In this document: piece by piece, positions 36,125 to 45,528 of the stretch
How the letters are laid out: each line of letters opens with the position of its first letter
How positions within the stretch are numbered: the first letter of the stretch is position 1
DNA from: Lampropedia cohaerens
GTDB lineage: Bacteria; Pseudomonadota; Gammaproteobacteria; Burkholderiales; Burkholderiaceae_C
NCBI RefSeq assembly: GCF_001005215.1
Contig: NZ_LBNQ01000033.1
Span: 181,967 to 245,966, forward strand
Direction: 5' to 3'
Length of the DNA: 64,000 bases
Position numbers and translations under genes: made by a program
The notes under the pieces: generated by a model
What the model was told of the DNA's origin: nothing
What the model saw: only the letters and a program-made list of their open reading frames with translations
The model's database searches: none

Positions 36125-37186
36125 TCAAGGGTGGGTTGCGAGATCGGCGGCAGTTGTGAAGGCATCCGCATAGAAGCATTCCGGGGGCAGGCCGCGTTCT
36201 GCGGTGAAGGCGTGCCGGGCACTTTCCACCATGACGGGCGCGCCGCAGGCATAGACCTCGTGCTGTGACAAATCGCTGAAATCTTCCATGACTGCGCGAT
36301 GCACGAACCCGCCGCGCCCCTGCCAGTGGTCCTCGGGCAGCGCGTGCGAGATGACAGGGATGTAATGCAGGTCGGGCATGCGGGTGGCGATCTCGCGTAC
36401 CCAGCCATCCAGGTAGAGATCGCGCGGTCTGCGGCCACCCCAATAGACATGCACCGGGCGTGCGATTTTCTTGTGCGCCATGTGCTCCAGCATCGCCTTG
36501 ATGGGCGCAAAGCCGGTGCCCGAGGCCAGCAGCACGATGGGGCGGTCGGAGTCCTCGCGCAGATAGAAACTGCCGAACGGCCCCTCGATACGAAGAATGT
36601 CCCTGACCTTCATGCTTTGGAAGACGTGATCGGTGAACAATCCTCCCGGAAAGTGCCGAATGTGCAGCTCAAGGCGTGGTGCCCTGGCCTGCTCGTGCGG
36701 TGGCAGCGCGATGGAGTAGGCGCGGCGCACTCTCTCCTTGAGTAGAAACTCGACGTATTGCCCGGCGTGGTACTGAAACACCTCAAGTGCAGGCAGCTGC
36801 ATTTCCACGCGCATCACGTCGTCGGTGAGGCGCTCCAGTGCGCGTACGCGCACGGGCATCTTGCGGATGGGGTAGGCGTCGGCGCTGGTAACCTGACGCG
36901 ATTCCAGCGTCACCGGGGCCAGCGGTTTGGCCCGGCAGGTCAGGATGAGGCCGCTTGCACGCTCTGTATCGCTCAATGCCTTGCTCGCATAGGGCAGCAT
37001 GTCGACTTCACCCGCCAGCAGCTGGCATTTGCAGGAGCCGCAGGCACCATCCTTGCAGCCGTAGGGCAGCCCCACGCCTTCGCGGATGGCCGCGCCCAGA
37101 ATGGTTTCGCCGCGCTGCGTGGTGAAGCTGCGCGCGCTGGGCAGGACAGTAACGGTATGGCTGGAAGATACAGTGACAGTGGTCAT
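36125..37186 (-). CDS. CDP-6-deoxy-3,4-glucoseen-reductase-like ferredoxin-flavin reductase
   Basis: A 353-residue electron-transfer protein. The N-terminal plant-type 2Fe-2S domain has cysteines in GCKDGACGSCKCQLL and a fourth in LTCRAKPL. A ferredoxin-reductase part follows, with the FAD motif RRAYSIALPP and the NAD motif LLASGTGFAPIKAMLEH. This is the layout of AscD and of reductases of ring-hydroxylating oxygenases. Copies like this sit beside housekeeping genes in many Burkholderiales without sugar genes, so the deoxysugar name is only a family label. Its electron acceptor is unknown. Confidence 0.88.
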   Translation of the reverse strand: MTTVTVSSSHTVTVLPSARSFTTQRGETILGAAIREGVGLPYGCKDGACGSCKCQLLAGEVDMLPYASKALSDTERASGLILTCRAKPLAPVTLESRQVTSADAYPIRKMPVRVRALERLTDDVMRVEMQLPALEVFQYHAGQYVEFLLKERVRRAYSIALPPHEQARAPRLELHIRHFPGGLFTDHVFQSMKVRDILRIEGPFGSFYLREDSDRPIVLLASGTGFAPIKAMLEHMAHKKIARPVHVYWGGRRPRDLYLDGWVREIATRMPDLHYIPVISHALPEDHWQGRGGFVHRAVMEDFSDLSQHEVYACGAPVMVESARHAFTAERGLPPECFYADAFTTAADLATHP

Positions 37187-37311
37187 CGTGGCGGTGACAA
37201 AAATGCAGGCAGTGTCGGTTTTGTCGCAGAATGCGGCCGCAGCGCGGGCTGTGCCCGCCAGGCGGGAGAACGCTTTTTATTGGAAAGGGCTGCATTGTGC
37301 CTTTAAGCCAT

Positions 37312-38259
37312 ATGCGCGCAAGCATCTGGGCACACCGACGAGACGCGCGCCATGCGAAGCAGCACAAAGGTGCACTGCCTGCGCGATTTCGGCGCGAGCG
37401 CCTGCTGGTGATCGGCTGTGGCGATGTCGGCTTGCGCCTGCTGCGCCAGCAGCCCACACGCGGCTGGCGGGTGCTGACCTCCACTCCATCCAGGATGGTG
37501 CCATTGCGCCAGGCGGGGGCGGTGCCGTTGTTGGGCGATCTGGACGATTTTCGCAGCCTGCGCCGGCTGGCCGGGCTGGCGACGCGGGTGGTGCATCTGG
37601 CGCCGCCGCAGCGCAGTGGCGTGCAGGATCTGCGCAGCCGAGCCCTGGTACGGGCGCTGCGGCTTGGCCGGCAGGTGCCGCGCGCACTCGCCTACGTGTC
37701 CACCACCGGGGTGTATGGCGATGCCGCAGGCGCCTGGGTGGCGGAGACGCGGCCCGTGGCGCCGCACAATCAGCGGGCGCGCCGCCGGGTGGATGCGGAG
37801 CAGGTGCTGCGCGGCCTTGCGCGGCGCGGCACGGCAGTATCTGTGCTGCGCGCGCCTGGCATCTATGCGCTCGATCGCGTCGGCGGCTCGCCGGCTGAAC
37901 GGCTGCGCCGGGGCGAACCAGTGCTGGCCGCCGCAGACGACGTCTACACCAATCGCATCCACGCCGAGGATCTGGCGCGTGCGTGCTGGCTGGCGCTCTG
38001 GCGTGCCAGCCCCATGCGTGTTTTCAACGTCTGCGACGATGCGGTGCTGAAGATGGGGGATTACTTCGATCTGGCAGCGGATCTGCTGGCGCTGCCTCGG
38101 CCGCCGCGGATTTCCCGCGTGCGGGCCGAGCAGCAATTCAGCCCGTTACGCATGAGCTTTCTCAATGAATCGCGGCGACTGGACAACCGCCGCATCAAGG
38201 CGGAGCTGCGCCTGCGCTGGCGTTACCCCACGCCGCAGGAAGGCTTGCGCCAGCCTTGA
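37312..38259 (+). CDS. NAD-dependent epimerase/dehydratase-family protein
   Basis: About 315 residues of an extended-SDR fold similar to YeeZ. The nucleotide-binding turn is VIGCGDVGLRLL, followed by VVHLAPPQ, AYVSTTGVYGD (Ser and Tyr of the active-site region) and FNVCDDAVLKMGDYFD. The start is uncertain: ATG at 37312 is used, and an in-frame upstream codon at 37231 would add 27 residues. The stretch before residue 45 is Arg-rich and unconserved. Divergent from the flavoprotein gene. Confidence 0.78.
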   Translation: MRASIWAHRRDARHAKQHKGALPARFRRERLLVIGCGDVGLRLLRQQPTRGWRVLTSTPSRMVPLRQAGAVPLLGDLDDFRSLRRLAGLATRVVHLAPPQRSGVQDLRSRALVRALRLGRQVPRALAYVSTTGVYGDAAGAWVAETRPVAPHNQRARRRVDAEQVLRGLARRGTAVSVLRAPGIYALDRVGGSPAERLRRGEPVLAAADDVYTNRIHAEDLARACWLALWRASPMRVFNVCDDAVLKMGDYFDLAADLLALPRPPRISRVRAEQQFSPLRMSFLNESRRLDNRRIKAELRLRWRYPTPQEGLRQP

Positions 38260-38287
38260 TGCGCGCCGCAGCACGTGTTGAATGCTG

Positions 38288-38466
38288 AGAATCTGTTCAC
38301 GATCGTTGTATGCGTTTCAGCCAGCCTGCCCTTGTGGCTGAGTCGGCAGCGGCGCGCTGCAGCCTGGCAAATTTTCGTCGGGCACTAGCCCGACTGCGGT
38401 TTGTGTGTTGCATCGCATGGTCTGGTAAGGCACCGCGGCGCATGAGAAAGATCGCCAACAGGTTCT
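38288..38466 (-). repeat. full copy A of a 179-bp repeat with inverted ends
   Basis: On the minus strand it starts AGAACCTGTTGGCGATCTTT on the last base of the hemW stop and ends with the complement of AGAATCTGTTCACGATCGTT (16 of 20 match between ends). The centre has the perfect hairpin GTCGGGC-TAGT-GCCCGAC. The core CCGCAGTCGGGCTAGTG (38383-38399) matches copy B at 58775-58791 in 16 of 17 bases, and flanking blocks also align. No reading frame of note. Its orientation relative to the upstream gene is the same as for copy B. It could be a MITE or a transcribed 3'-UTR module. Confidence 0.75.
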
Positions 38467-39674
38467 TATGGAATGAACATCTCCTGCAGGTCGCTGAGAA
38501 AGTCAAAGCCTCTTGCCGTGGGGCGGATGTGGCCGGGTTCCGGCTGCTCCAACAGGCCGCGTTCGATTCCCTGCTGCAGGGGTGCCTCGATGCTTGACAG
38601 GGGCAGGCCGGTGCGTGCGGAGAAATCGTCCAGCCTGAAGCCTTCACGCAGGCGCAGGGCGTTGAGCATGAACTCGAACGGCAAGTCCTTGCGGGCGACT
38701 TCCTGCTCCTGGGCGATGGCTGCGCCCTGCAGTGCGCCGTCGATGTAGCGCTGTGGATCGCGCAGGCGCACCTGCCGCACGATGCGGTGCGCAAAGCTGA
38801 GCTTGCTGTGCGCGCCGGCGCCGATGCCCAGGTAGTCGCCGAACTGCCAGTAATTGAGGTTGTGCACGCAGCGATGGCCGGCCCTGGCGTAAGCGGAGAC
38901 CTCGTAGCGCTGCAGGCCCGCTTGCGCGGTGGCATCGGTGAGGGCGTCCAGCATGTTGTAGGCCAGATCGTCGTCGGGCAGGTGCGCAGGGCGGTGCTTG
39001 GCAAAGAAGGTGTTGGGCTCAATGGTCAGATGGTAGATCGACAGGTGCGGTGGCTGCATTGCCAGGGCGGTACGGATATCTTCCTGCAGCATGGCCATGT
39101 CCTGGCCGGGCAGCGCATACATCAGGTCGAGGTTGAAAGTCTCGAACGCATCGTGCGCTTCCTGCAGCGCTGCCAGCGCCTGCCGGCGGTTGTGCACGCG
39201 CCCGAGCTGCTGCAGATGGGCGTCATTGAAGCTCTGTACGCCGACCGATAGGCGCGTCACGCCAGCGGCGCGGTAGGCGGCGAAACGGTCGGTCTCGAAG
39301 GTGCCGGGATTGGCCTCCAGCGTGATCTCGCAGCCGGGCACCAGCCGCAGGCGCGCGCGTACGGCGGCCAGAAGCTGATCGATCTGCGCGGCGGAAAAAA
39401 GGCTGGGCGTGCCACCGCCGATGAAGATGCTGATGACGCTGCGGCCCCAGATCAGCGGCAATGCCGCGTCCAGATCCGCCTGCAGCGCCTCCAGGTAGCG
39501 CTGCATCTGCGTCTGTTCCTGCGCCTGCTGTGGCGCCGCCATGCCGTGGGAGTTGAAATCGCAATACGGGCATTTGCGGATGCACCACGGCAGATGGATG
39601 TAGAGCGAAAGCGGCGGCAATTCCTGCAACTGCAGGATGCCGGGGCGCATGTAATGTTGGATGTCGTGAGGCAT
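38466..39674 (-). CDS. hemW: heme chaperone HemW (coproporphyrinogen oxidase-like radical SAM)
   Basis: About 402 residues of the HemN-like radical SAM family. IHLPWCIRKCPYCDFNSH holds the CxxxCxxC cluster motif, FIGGGTPSLF and LEANPGTFETDRF follow, and the C-terminal HemW domain is present (RYEVSAYARAGHRCVHNLNYW). The lack of the extra HemN N-terminal motifs and the Cys-Asp-Phe context favour HemW, which binds heme, over true oxygen-independent oxidase. Starts at 39689 (GTG), 39674 or 39650 are possible. The TAA stop shares its last base with repeat copy A. Confidence 0.9.
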   Translation of the reverse strand: MPHDIQHYMRPGILQLQELPPLSLYIHLPWCIRKCPYCDFNSHGMAAPQQAQEQTQMQRYLEALQADLDAALPLIWGRSVISIFIGGGTPSLFSAAQIDQLLAAVRARLRLVPGCEITLEANPGTFETDRFAAYRAAGVTRLSVGVQSFNDAHLQQLGRVHNRRQALAALQEAHDAFETFNLDLMYALPGQDMAMLQEDIRTALAMQPPHLSIYHLTIEPNTFFAKHRPAHLPDDDLAYNMLDALTDATAQAGLQRYEVSAYARAGHRCVHNLNYWQFGDYLGIGAGAHSKLSFAHRIVRQVRLRDPQRYIDGALQGAAIAQEQEVARKDLPFEFMLNALRLREGFRLDDFSARTGLPLSSIEAPLQQGIERGLLEQPEPGHIRPTARGFDFLSDLQEMFIP

Positions 39675-39739
39675 GAAGAAGAAAGGCACGCTGGCAGGTC
39701 CATCAGTGCCTGCTGCAATGGTGGGCCGAGCCTAGAATT

Positions 39740-39760
39740 AGAACCTGTTTGATTAAAACC
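39740..39760 (+). repeat. possible half-copy of the AGAACCTGTT repeat upstream of EamA gene
   Basis: AGAACCTGTTTGATTAAAAC shares the first ten bases with the repeat termini and then diverges. Unlike other copies it is not at a stop codon. Weak evidence. Confidence 0.3.
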
Positions 39761-39904
39761 CGTTTGCAGGGCGTTTTCACCCGATGTGCCAGTGCCAGTG
39801 CCGGGGTCGCAGCAAGCGGCCATGCACGCCGGGACTTGGGGCAGCTTCTTCAAAATCGACTGCACGTGGCGCACGCAGCGCGCGTCGTCAGACTCAGGAT
39901 ACAT

Positions 39905-40801
39905 ATGCACGCTTTATGGATGGTGCTGGGTGCGTTCTTGTTCGCATCCATGGGTGCCTGCGTGAAACTGGCCTCGGCGGATTTTTCCGCCGCCGAGCAG
40001 GTCTTCTACCGTGGATTGATCGGCATCGTGCTGCTGGCCCTGCTGGCCAGGCGCCAGCGCATCAGCCTGGCTACGCGCCATCCGGGGATGCACGCCTGGC
40101 GCAGTCTGGTAGGCGTGATGTCCCTGGGAGCGTGGTTCTATTCAATTGGCCATCTGCCGTTGCCTTCTGCGATGACGCTCAATTACATGAGCAGCATTTG
40201 GATCGGGATTTTCGTCATCGCCAGTGGCCTGCTGCATTGGCGCCCCTCGCCGCAGACACCGCGCCCGCCGCTGCATGGCCCACTGCTGCTGACCATTTTG
40301 CTGGGATTCGTGGGTGTTGTGCTCATGCTGCGCCCCAGCTTTGCTGCAGAGCAGAGCTTTGCGGCCACGGTGGGGTTGATCTCCGGCATGTTTGCGGCGC
40401 TGGCTTACATGCAGGTCGTGGTACTGGCGCGCGCAGGCGAGCCCGAGACGCGGGTGGTGTTTTACTTTGCCGTGGGTGGCGCGCTCGCCGGAGGCATCGC
40501 CATGTGTTTCACCGGCATGCACAGCTTGTGGACACCGGCTGCGTTGTGGCTGCTGCCAATGGGCCTGTTTGCCACGCTTGGCCAACTGTGCATGACGCAT
40601 GCCTACTCCACCGCCGCCAGCCCGCGCAATACGCTGGTGGTGGCCAGCTTGCAATACTCCGGGATCGTGTTCGCTTCCGGTTATGGCCTATTGATCTTCG
40701 ATGACACCATTCCGTTCTGGGGCTGGGTCGGGATGGCGATCATTATTGGCTGCGGCTTGGCGGCAACGCTGTTGCGTGCTCGCAGCAGCAAGGCCGCCTG
40801 A
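39905..40801 (+). CDS. EamA-family drug/metabolite transporter
   Basis: A 298-residue inner-membrane protein with two EamA repeats and about ten helices (HALWMVLGAFLFASMGACVKLAS; SAMTLNYMSSIWIGIFVIASGLL; FWGWVGMAIIIGCGLAATLL). The ATG at 39905 starts directly at the first conserved helix; the frame is open for another 52 codons upstream without conserved sequence. The substrate is unknown. It stands alone between hemW (divergent) and metZ. Confidence 0.86.
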   Translation: MHALWMVLGAFLFASMGACVKLASADFSAAEQVFYRGLIGIVLLALLARRQRISLATRHPGMHAWRSLVGVMSLGAWFYSIGHLPLPSAMTLNYMSSIWIGIFVIASGLLHWRPSPQTPRPPLHGPLLLTILLGFVGVVLMLRPSFAAEQSFAATVGLISGMFAALAYMQVVVLARAGEPETRVVFYFAVGGALAGGIAMCFTGMHSLWTPAALWLLPMGLFATLGQLCMTHAYSTAASPRNTLVVASLQYSGIVFASGYGLLIFDDTIPFWGWVGMAIIIGCGLAATLLRARSSKAA

Positions 40802-40899
40802 TGGTTGCCCGCGCGATGCAATGCTGCTGCAATTCCTGCGCGCGATGCGGGCAGGTTCTAAACTAACGCTTTGCTTCTTTTGCCACAGGAACCTCTACG

Positions 40900-42138
40900 G
40901 TGACCGATTCACTCTTGCCAGATGGCCTGCATCCGCAGACGCTTGCAGTCCGTCAGGCCATTCCCCGCAGCCAGTATGGCGAGCATTCCGAAGCCCTGTA
41001 CCTGACCAGCAGCTATGTGCAGCCTGACGCCGCATCGGCTGCGCGGCGCTTTGCCAACGAGGAGGCAGGCTACACCTACTCACGCACAGCCAATCCGACC
41101 GTGACCAGCTTCGAGCAGCGGCTGGCCGGGCTGGAGGGCACCGAATGCGCCATCGGTACGGCCACCGGTATGGCGGCGATTTCACTGATGGCATTCGGCC
41201 TGCTTCGATCGGGCGATCACGTGGTTGCCTCGCGTTCGCTGTTTGGTTCGACCATCAAGTTGCTGGGCACCGAGCTGGCGCGCTTTGGCGTGGAGACGAC
41301 CTTTGTTGCGCAGACCGACCTGCAGGAGTGGAAGCAGGCCATCCGCCCGGGCAGCACCAAGCTGTTTTTTGCCGAGACGCCGACCAATCCGCTGACCGAC
41401 GTCTGCGACATCGCTGCACTGGCGCAGCTGGCGCACGATGCCGGGGCTCTGCTGGCCGTCGACAACTCATTCCTGACGCCGGCGCTGCAGCGTGCGGCGG
41501 CGCTGGGTGCGGACTTGGTGGTGCATTCCGGCACCAAGTTCCTCGAAGGCCAGGGCAGGGTGCTGGCTGGCGCCGTCTGTGGCCCGCGGGCTATCGTCGA
41601 GGAGAAGCTGGGCGCGTTCATTCGCAGCGCCGGCTTCAATCTTTCTCCATTCAATGCCTGGGTGGTGCTCAAGGGCATGGAAACCTTGTTCATCCGCATG
41701 CGTGAGCAAAGCCGCAACGCGCTGGCGCTTGCGCAATGGCTGGAGCAGCAGCCGCAGGTTGCGCGCGTGTACTATCCAGGCCTCGCCAGCCATCCGCAGC
41801 ATGCACTGGCGATGCGCCAGCAGAACGGTTCGGGAGGCGCGGTGCTGGCATTCGATGTGCGCGGTGACAGCCCCGAGACGTTGCGCGCCAATGCATTTCA
41901 CGTCATCGACCAGTGCCGTGTAATCAGCAAGACCACCAATCTTGGCGATACCAAGACGACGATTTCGCACCCTGCCACCACGTCGCACGGGCGTCTGAGC
42001 GAAGCCCAGCGCCAGGCCGCTGGTGTCGGTCAGGGGCTGGTGCGCATATCGGTGGGACTGGAGTATCCGCTTGACATCCAGAACGACTTGCTTGGTGGGT
42101 TGATGACGCTGCCGGTGCAGTCTCCGCCGAGCCCATAG
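40900..42138 (+). CDS. metZ: O-succinylhomoserine sulfhydrylase
   Basis: A 412-residue PLP enzyme of the Cys/Met-metabolism family that makes homocysteine from O-succinylhomoserine and sulfide. YTYSRTANPTVTSFEQRLAGLEG, GMAAISLMAF, AETPTNPLTDV and the PLP-lysine motif VVHSGTKFLEGQGR are visible, as is the C-terminal SHPATTSHGRL. MetZ is chosen over MetB by the overall type (HSEALYLTSSYV). GTG start at 40900 with AGGA upstream. LysE-family gene follows 4 bases later. Confidence 0.92.
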   Translation: MTDSLLPDGLHPQTLAVRQAIPRSQYGEHSEALYLTSSYVQPDAASAARRFANEEAGYTYSRTANPTVTSFEQRLAGLEGTECAIGTATGMAAISLMAFGLLRSGDHVVASRSLFGSTIKLLGTELARFGVETTFVAQTDLQEWKQAIRPGSTKLFFAETPTNPLTDVCDIAALAQLAHDAGALLAVDNSFLTPALQRAAALGADLVVHSGTKFLEGQGRVLAGAVCGPRAIVEEKLGAFIRSAGFNLSPFNAWVVLKGMETLFIRMREQSRNALALAQWLEQQPQVARVYYPGLASHPQHALAMRQQNGSGGAVLAFDVRGDSPETLRANAFHVIDQCRVISKTTNLGDTKTTISHPATTSHGRLSEAQRQAAGVGQGLVRISVGLEYPLDIQNDLLGGLMTLPVQSPPSP

Positions 42139-42142
42139 GCGC

Positions 42143-42811
42143 ATGGAGATGCTCGCCATTTTCGCCGCGGTGGCCCTGGCGCATTTTCTGGCCCTGCTTA
42201 GTCCTGGACCGGATTTCGTCATGATCGTCAAGAGCGCGGTGCGCCATTCTGCCCGTGTGGCCATCGGTGTTGCGGCCGGAATTGCCGCGGCCAATGCTGT
42301 CTACATCGGTCTTTGTCTGGCCGGCGTGGCGACGTTGCTCAGCCAGTCGGCCGGTTTGCTGATGCTTGTGCGCATCGCCGGTGGACTGTTTCTGATATGG
42401 CTGGGCCTGTGCGCACTGCGGGCACGCAAAAGCGATTACGCGGCGCTGCTTGCGCGTGCCGGCGAAGGCGCCTTGGATGCGGCTGATCCCGCCGATTGCC
42501 GCCGGGCGTTCTGGCACGAGTTCGCAGCCGGGTTTGCTTCAGGCATTCTCAATCCAAAGAATTTGTTGTTCTACCTCAGCCTTTTCTCGCTGGTGTTGAC
42601 GGCGGACGTCGGATTGGCCTTCAAAATGCTGCTAGTCATCTGGATGACCGCAGTAGTTTTTCTCTGGGAGGCGGCCATTGTCCTGCTGCTCACGCGAGGC
42701 GCGGTGCGCGCCTGGTTCGATCGCAGCATTTATTACCTGGACAAGGCCACCGGCATGTTGCTCGGCACCATTGGCATCAAGGTCGTGCATGGCGCGGCCA
42801 GCCAGACCTGA
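42143..42811 (+). CDS. LysE/RhtB-family amino-acid exporter
   Basis: A 222-residue inner-membrane exporter of about six helices. The family opening is HFLALLSPGPDFVMIVKSAVRHS, and ASGILNPKNLLFYLSLFSLV is the second conserved block. It starts 4 bases after metZ and is probably in its operon, which raises the possibility that it exports methionine, homoserine or a related amino acid; this is inference from position. It ends 69 bases before gltX. Confidence 0.88.
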   Translation: MEMLAIFAAVALAHFLALLSPGPDFVMIVKSAVRHSARVAIGVAAGIAAANAVYIGLCLAGVATLLSQSAGLLMLVRIAGGLFLIWLGLCALRARKSDYAALLARAGEGALDAADPADCRRAFWHEFAAGFASGILNPKNLLFYLSLFSLVLTADVGLAFKMLLVIWMTAVVFLWEAAIVLLLTRGAVRAWFDRSIYYLDKATGMLLGTIGIKVVHGAASQT

Positions 42812-42880
42812 TGATTCATTGACCGGCATCCGGAGCGCTGCTGCAGGCAGTGATCTGGATGCCATAGCTGTATTTCTCTC

Positions 42881-44314
42881 ATGACTGTTTCCACTGCTTC
42901 CACGCCTATCCAAGGCAAGGTCCGCACCCGGTTTGCCCCATCGCCAACCGGCTTCATCCATCTGGGCAACATCCGCTCGGCGCTGTATCCCTGGGCGTTT
43001 GCGCGCGCCAACGGCGGCGATTTCATTCTGCGCATCGAGGACACCGATCTGGAGCGCTCCACCCAGGCAGCGGTAGACGTGATTCTCGAGTCGATGCAGT
43101 GGCTGGGCATGACGCCCGATGAAGGCCCGTACTACCAGATGCAGCGCATGGATCGTTACAAGCAGGTGCTGCAGACGCTCAAGGACAAGGGGCTGGTCTA
43201 TCCCTGTTACATGAGCGTGCAGGAGCTGGACGCGCTGCGCGAGCGCCAGATGGCAGCCAAGCAGAAACCCCGCTACGACGGCACGTGGCGGCCCGAGCCC
43301 GGCAAGACCCTGCCGTCCATTCCCGAAGGGGTGCAGCCGGTGCTGCGCTTCAAGACGCCGCAGACCGGCTCCGTGGTCTGGGAGGACAAGGTCAAGGGCC
43401 GCGTCGAGGTACGCAATGAGGAGCTTGACGACCTGGTCATCGCGCGCCCCGATGGCACGCCGACCTACAACTTCTGCGTGGTCGTCGATGACATCGACAT
43501 GGGCATCACCCACGTCATTCGTGGCGACGACCACGTCAACAACACGCCCCGGCAGATTCACATCTTCGAGGCCCTGGGGCACCAGCCGCCGGTGTTCGCA
43601 CATCTGCCCACCGTGCTCAACGAACAGGGCGAAAAGCTCAGCAAGCGCCACGGTGCCAAGGCCGTCACGCAGTACCGTGACGAGGGCTATCTGGCCGATG
43701 CCATGATCAACTATCTGGCGCGGCTGGGCTGGAGCCATGGCGACGACGAGATCTTCACCCGCGAGCAGTTTCTGCAGTGGTTCGACCTCGATCATCTTGG
43801 CAGCAGCGCCGCGCGCTTTGACGAGGCCAAGCTGCGCTGGGTCAACGCCCAGCACATCAAGATGACCGATGATCAGAAGCTCGCCGAGCTGGTGGCACCC
43901 CGGCTGCAGGCGCGTGGCATTGACGCGGCCGCGCTGCAGGACGGGCGCCTGGCCGACATTGCGGCGCTGTTCAAGGACCGTTGCGACACGCTGGAAGTGC
44001 TGGCGGACTGGGCCCTGCCTTTTTATGCGCCGGCGCCCGCAATCAATCAGGAGGACTATGCCAAGCACGTGACGCCGGAAATTCGCCCCGCCTTGCATGC
44101 GCTGGCAGATGCGCTTGAGGCATTGCCAGCATGGACGGCGCCGGAAATTTCGCAGGCTTTCAAGCAGGTGCTCAAGGCACAAGGCCTTAAAATGCCGCAG
44201 CTTGCGATGCCGGCGCGGGTGCTGACCATGGGCGTTGCGCACACGCCCTCGGTGGACGCGGTGTTCGCACTACTGGGACAGAAAAAAGTTGTGCAACTTC
44301 TCAAAACAGCCTGA
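42881..44314 (+). CDS. gltX: glutamyl-tRNA synthetase
   Basis: A 477-residue class I synthetase. The HIGH motif appears as [18 protein letters not shown] and KMSKS as [19 protein letters not shown] and [14 protein letters not shown] are further signatures. Length and the discriminating beta-proteobacterial insert pattern fit a single GluRS of this group. It is followed by a tRNA cluster that includes tRNA-Glu, its own substrate. Confidence 0.97.
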   Translation: MTVSTASTPIQGKVRTRFAPSPTGFIHLGNIRSALYPWAFARANGGDFILRIEDTDLERSTQAAVDVILESMQWLGMTPDEGPYYQMQRMDRYKQVLQTLKDKGLVYPCYMSVQELDALRERQMAAKQKPRYDGTWRPEPGKTLPSIPEGVQPVLRFKTPQTGSVVWEDKVKGRVEVRNEELDDLVIARPDGTPTYNFCVVVDDIDMGITHVIRGDDHVNNTPRQIHIFEALGHQPPVFAHLPTVLNEQGEKLSKRHGAKAVTQYRDEGYLADAMINYLARLGWSHGDDEIFTREQFLQWFDLDHLGSSAARFDEAKLRWVNAQHIKMTDDQKLAELVAPRLQARGIDAAALQDGRLADIAALFKDRCDTLEVLADWALPFYAPAPAINQEDYAKHVTPEIRPALHALADALEALPAWTAPEISQAFKQVLKAQGLKMPQLAMPARVLTMGVAHTPSVDAVFALLGQKKVVQLLKTA

Positions 44315-44327
44315 AATTCGATATACA
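44298..44327 (+). promoter_or_regulatory. candidate sigma-70 promoter of the tRNA cluster
   Basis: TATACA (44322-44327) lies 18 bases after TTCTCA (44298-44303), overlapping the end of gltX. It is about 70 bases before tRNA-Ala. The -10 is good, the -35 matches at 4 of 6 positions. Confidence 0.45.
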
Positions 44328-44398
44328 ATGCGAGGCTTCGCTGATGACGAAATTGCTTGAGAGATGAGGCGGTTTCGATGCCAGTGAAGTGAAAATTT

Positions 44399-44474
<76 letters not shown>

Positions 44475-44518
44475 AATTACACGGCTCAGGCTTTTCCTGG
44501 GCAATGTTCCAAGGCTGT

Positions 44519-44594
44519 GACCCTATCGTCTAGAGGCCTAGGACACCACCCTTTCACGGTGGGTACCGGGGTTCGAATCCCCGTAGGGTCGCCA
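44519..44594 (+). tRNA. tRNA-Glu (anticodon TTC)
   Basis: 76 bases. GACCCTA pairs with TAGGGTC, the anticodon loop is CTTTCAC, the T-loop GGTTCGAATCC, and GCCA ends the gene. It lies 44 bases after tRNA-Ala and near the gene for its synthetase. Confidence 0.97.
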
Positions 44595-44644
44595 AGTTCG
44601 TAGCGCTTGGCTGGTTGTCAAATGCCAGTGAAGCTGCGCTACCG

Positions 44645-44721
44645 GGAGCGGTAGTTCAGTTGGTTAGAATACCGGCCTGTCACGCCGGGGGTCGCGGGTT
44701 CGAGCCCCGTCCGCTCCGCCA
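44645..44721 (+). tRNA. tRNA-Asp (anticodon GTC)
   Basis: 77 bases. GGAGCGG pairs with CCGCTCC, the anticodon loop is CTGTCAC between CGGC-type stems, the T-loop GGTTCGAGCC, and GCCA is encoded. Last of the three-tRNA cluster, followed by a terminator. Confidence 0.97.
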
Positions 44722-44733
44722 GAGATGGTTGTT

Positions 44734-44769
44734 AAAAAGGCCGATGCATGTGAATGCATCGGCCTTTTT
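44734..44769 (+). terminator. rho-independent terminator of the tRNA cluster
   Basis: A perfect long stem, AAAAAGGCCGATGCAT paired with ATGCATCGGCCTTTTT around a GTGA loop, ends in a T-run. Located 12 bases after tRNA-Asp. Confidence 0.95.
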
Positions 44770-44931
44770 CTATGTCCGCCGCGACAAAAAAGATTCGTAC
44801 AAGTCCTTGCAGCGGACCTGTCTTTTCATTTCGACAACAATCTGCACCGTTTTTCCGATCATCTTTGCCACTAGCAGGCTGGAAGTGCGCGCGATGCGGC
44901 TTTTCTGCTTGCGAGCTTGGGAGCACGCATC

Positions 44932-45528
44932 TTGTCCGAATCTGTCCTTGAAGCCGTCACTTCCTCCGCGCATGTCGTGCGTGCCTTGCTGGCGCGCCGC
45001 TCTGCCTGGCCGCTGGGTGCGCCCGCTCCTGATGACGCAGCACTGCGGCAGATTCTCCAGGCCGCCGCCTGCGCGCCCGATCATGGCCAGCTGACGCCAT
45101 GGCGCGCCCAATACGTGCGTGACGATGCGCGCCACGCCTTGCTGCAGCGGGTGCTGGCGCATCCCCTGGCGCAGTCGCAGGAGGCGCTTGCGCTGCACGG
45201 TAAATACACTGCCAAGTTGACCACCGCGCCGCTGGTGCTGGTGCTGGCCGCGCGCGTGCAGGAGCATCCCAAGGTGCCGGAGTTCGAGCAATTGCTCAGT
45301 TGCGGTGCGGCGGCAATGAACATGCTCAATGCTGCCTGCCTGCTGGGATTTCACGGCTTCTGGTCCAGCACGCCCGGCCTACTAGGGCAATTGCTCAAAG
45401 AGGTCATGGGATTTGCGCCCACTGACCACATGCTCGGCCTGCTCAACTTGGGTACTGCTGTTCAGAAGCAAGCGGTCCCGGCCCAACGGCCCGCGCCGGA
45501 GGTTTTTGCCAAGCAGTGGCAACCATAG
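44932..45528 (+). CDS. nitroreductase-family protein, YdjA type
   Basis: About 198 residues of an FMN-dependent nitroreductase. LARRSAWPLGAPAPDDAALRQILQAAACAPDHGQLTPWR is the N-terminal FMN-phosphate region, and NMLNAACLLGFHGFWSS and LGLLNLGTA follow. No ATG fits; TTG at 44932 is preferred because GGGAG stands 8 bases before it, with another TTG at 44917. The natural substrate is unknown. Confidence 0.85.
   Translation: MSESVLEAVTSSAHVVRALLARRSAWPLGAPAPDDAALRQILQAAACAPDHGQLTPWRAQYVRDDARHALLQRVLAHPLAQSQEALALHGKYTAKLTTAPLVLVLAARVQEHPKVPEFEQLLSCGAAAMNMLNAACLLGFHGFWSSTPGLLGQLLKEVMGFAPTDHMLGLLNLGTAVQKQAVPAQRPAPEVFAKQWQP

Noticed and set aside
36125..37186. Deoxysugar biosynthesis gene
   Set aside because: The family label suggests it, but no sugar-nucleotide genes are nearby; kept as a general ferredoxin-flavin reductase.
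40847..40862. GGCAGGTTCTAA as another copy of the AGAACCTG repeat
   Set aside because: Only eight bases match and the rest diverges; too short to count.
42632..44242. Long open frame of about 536 codons on the minus strand opposite gltX
   Set aside because: It is the mirror of gltX codon usage in GC-rich DNA, lacks any family motif, and gltX is certain.
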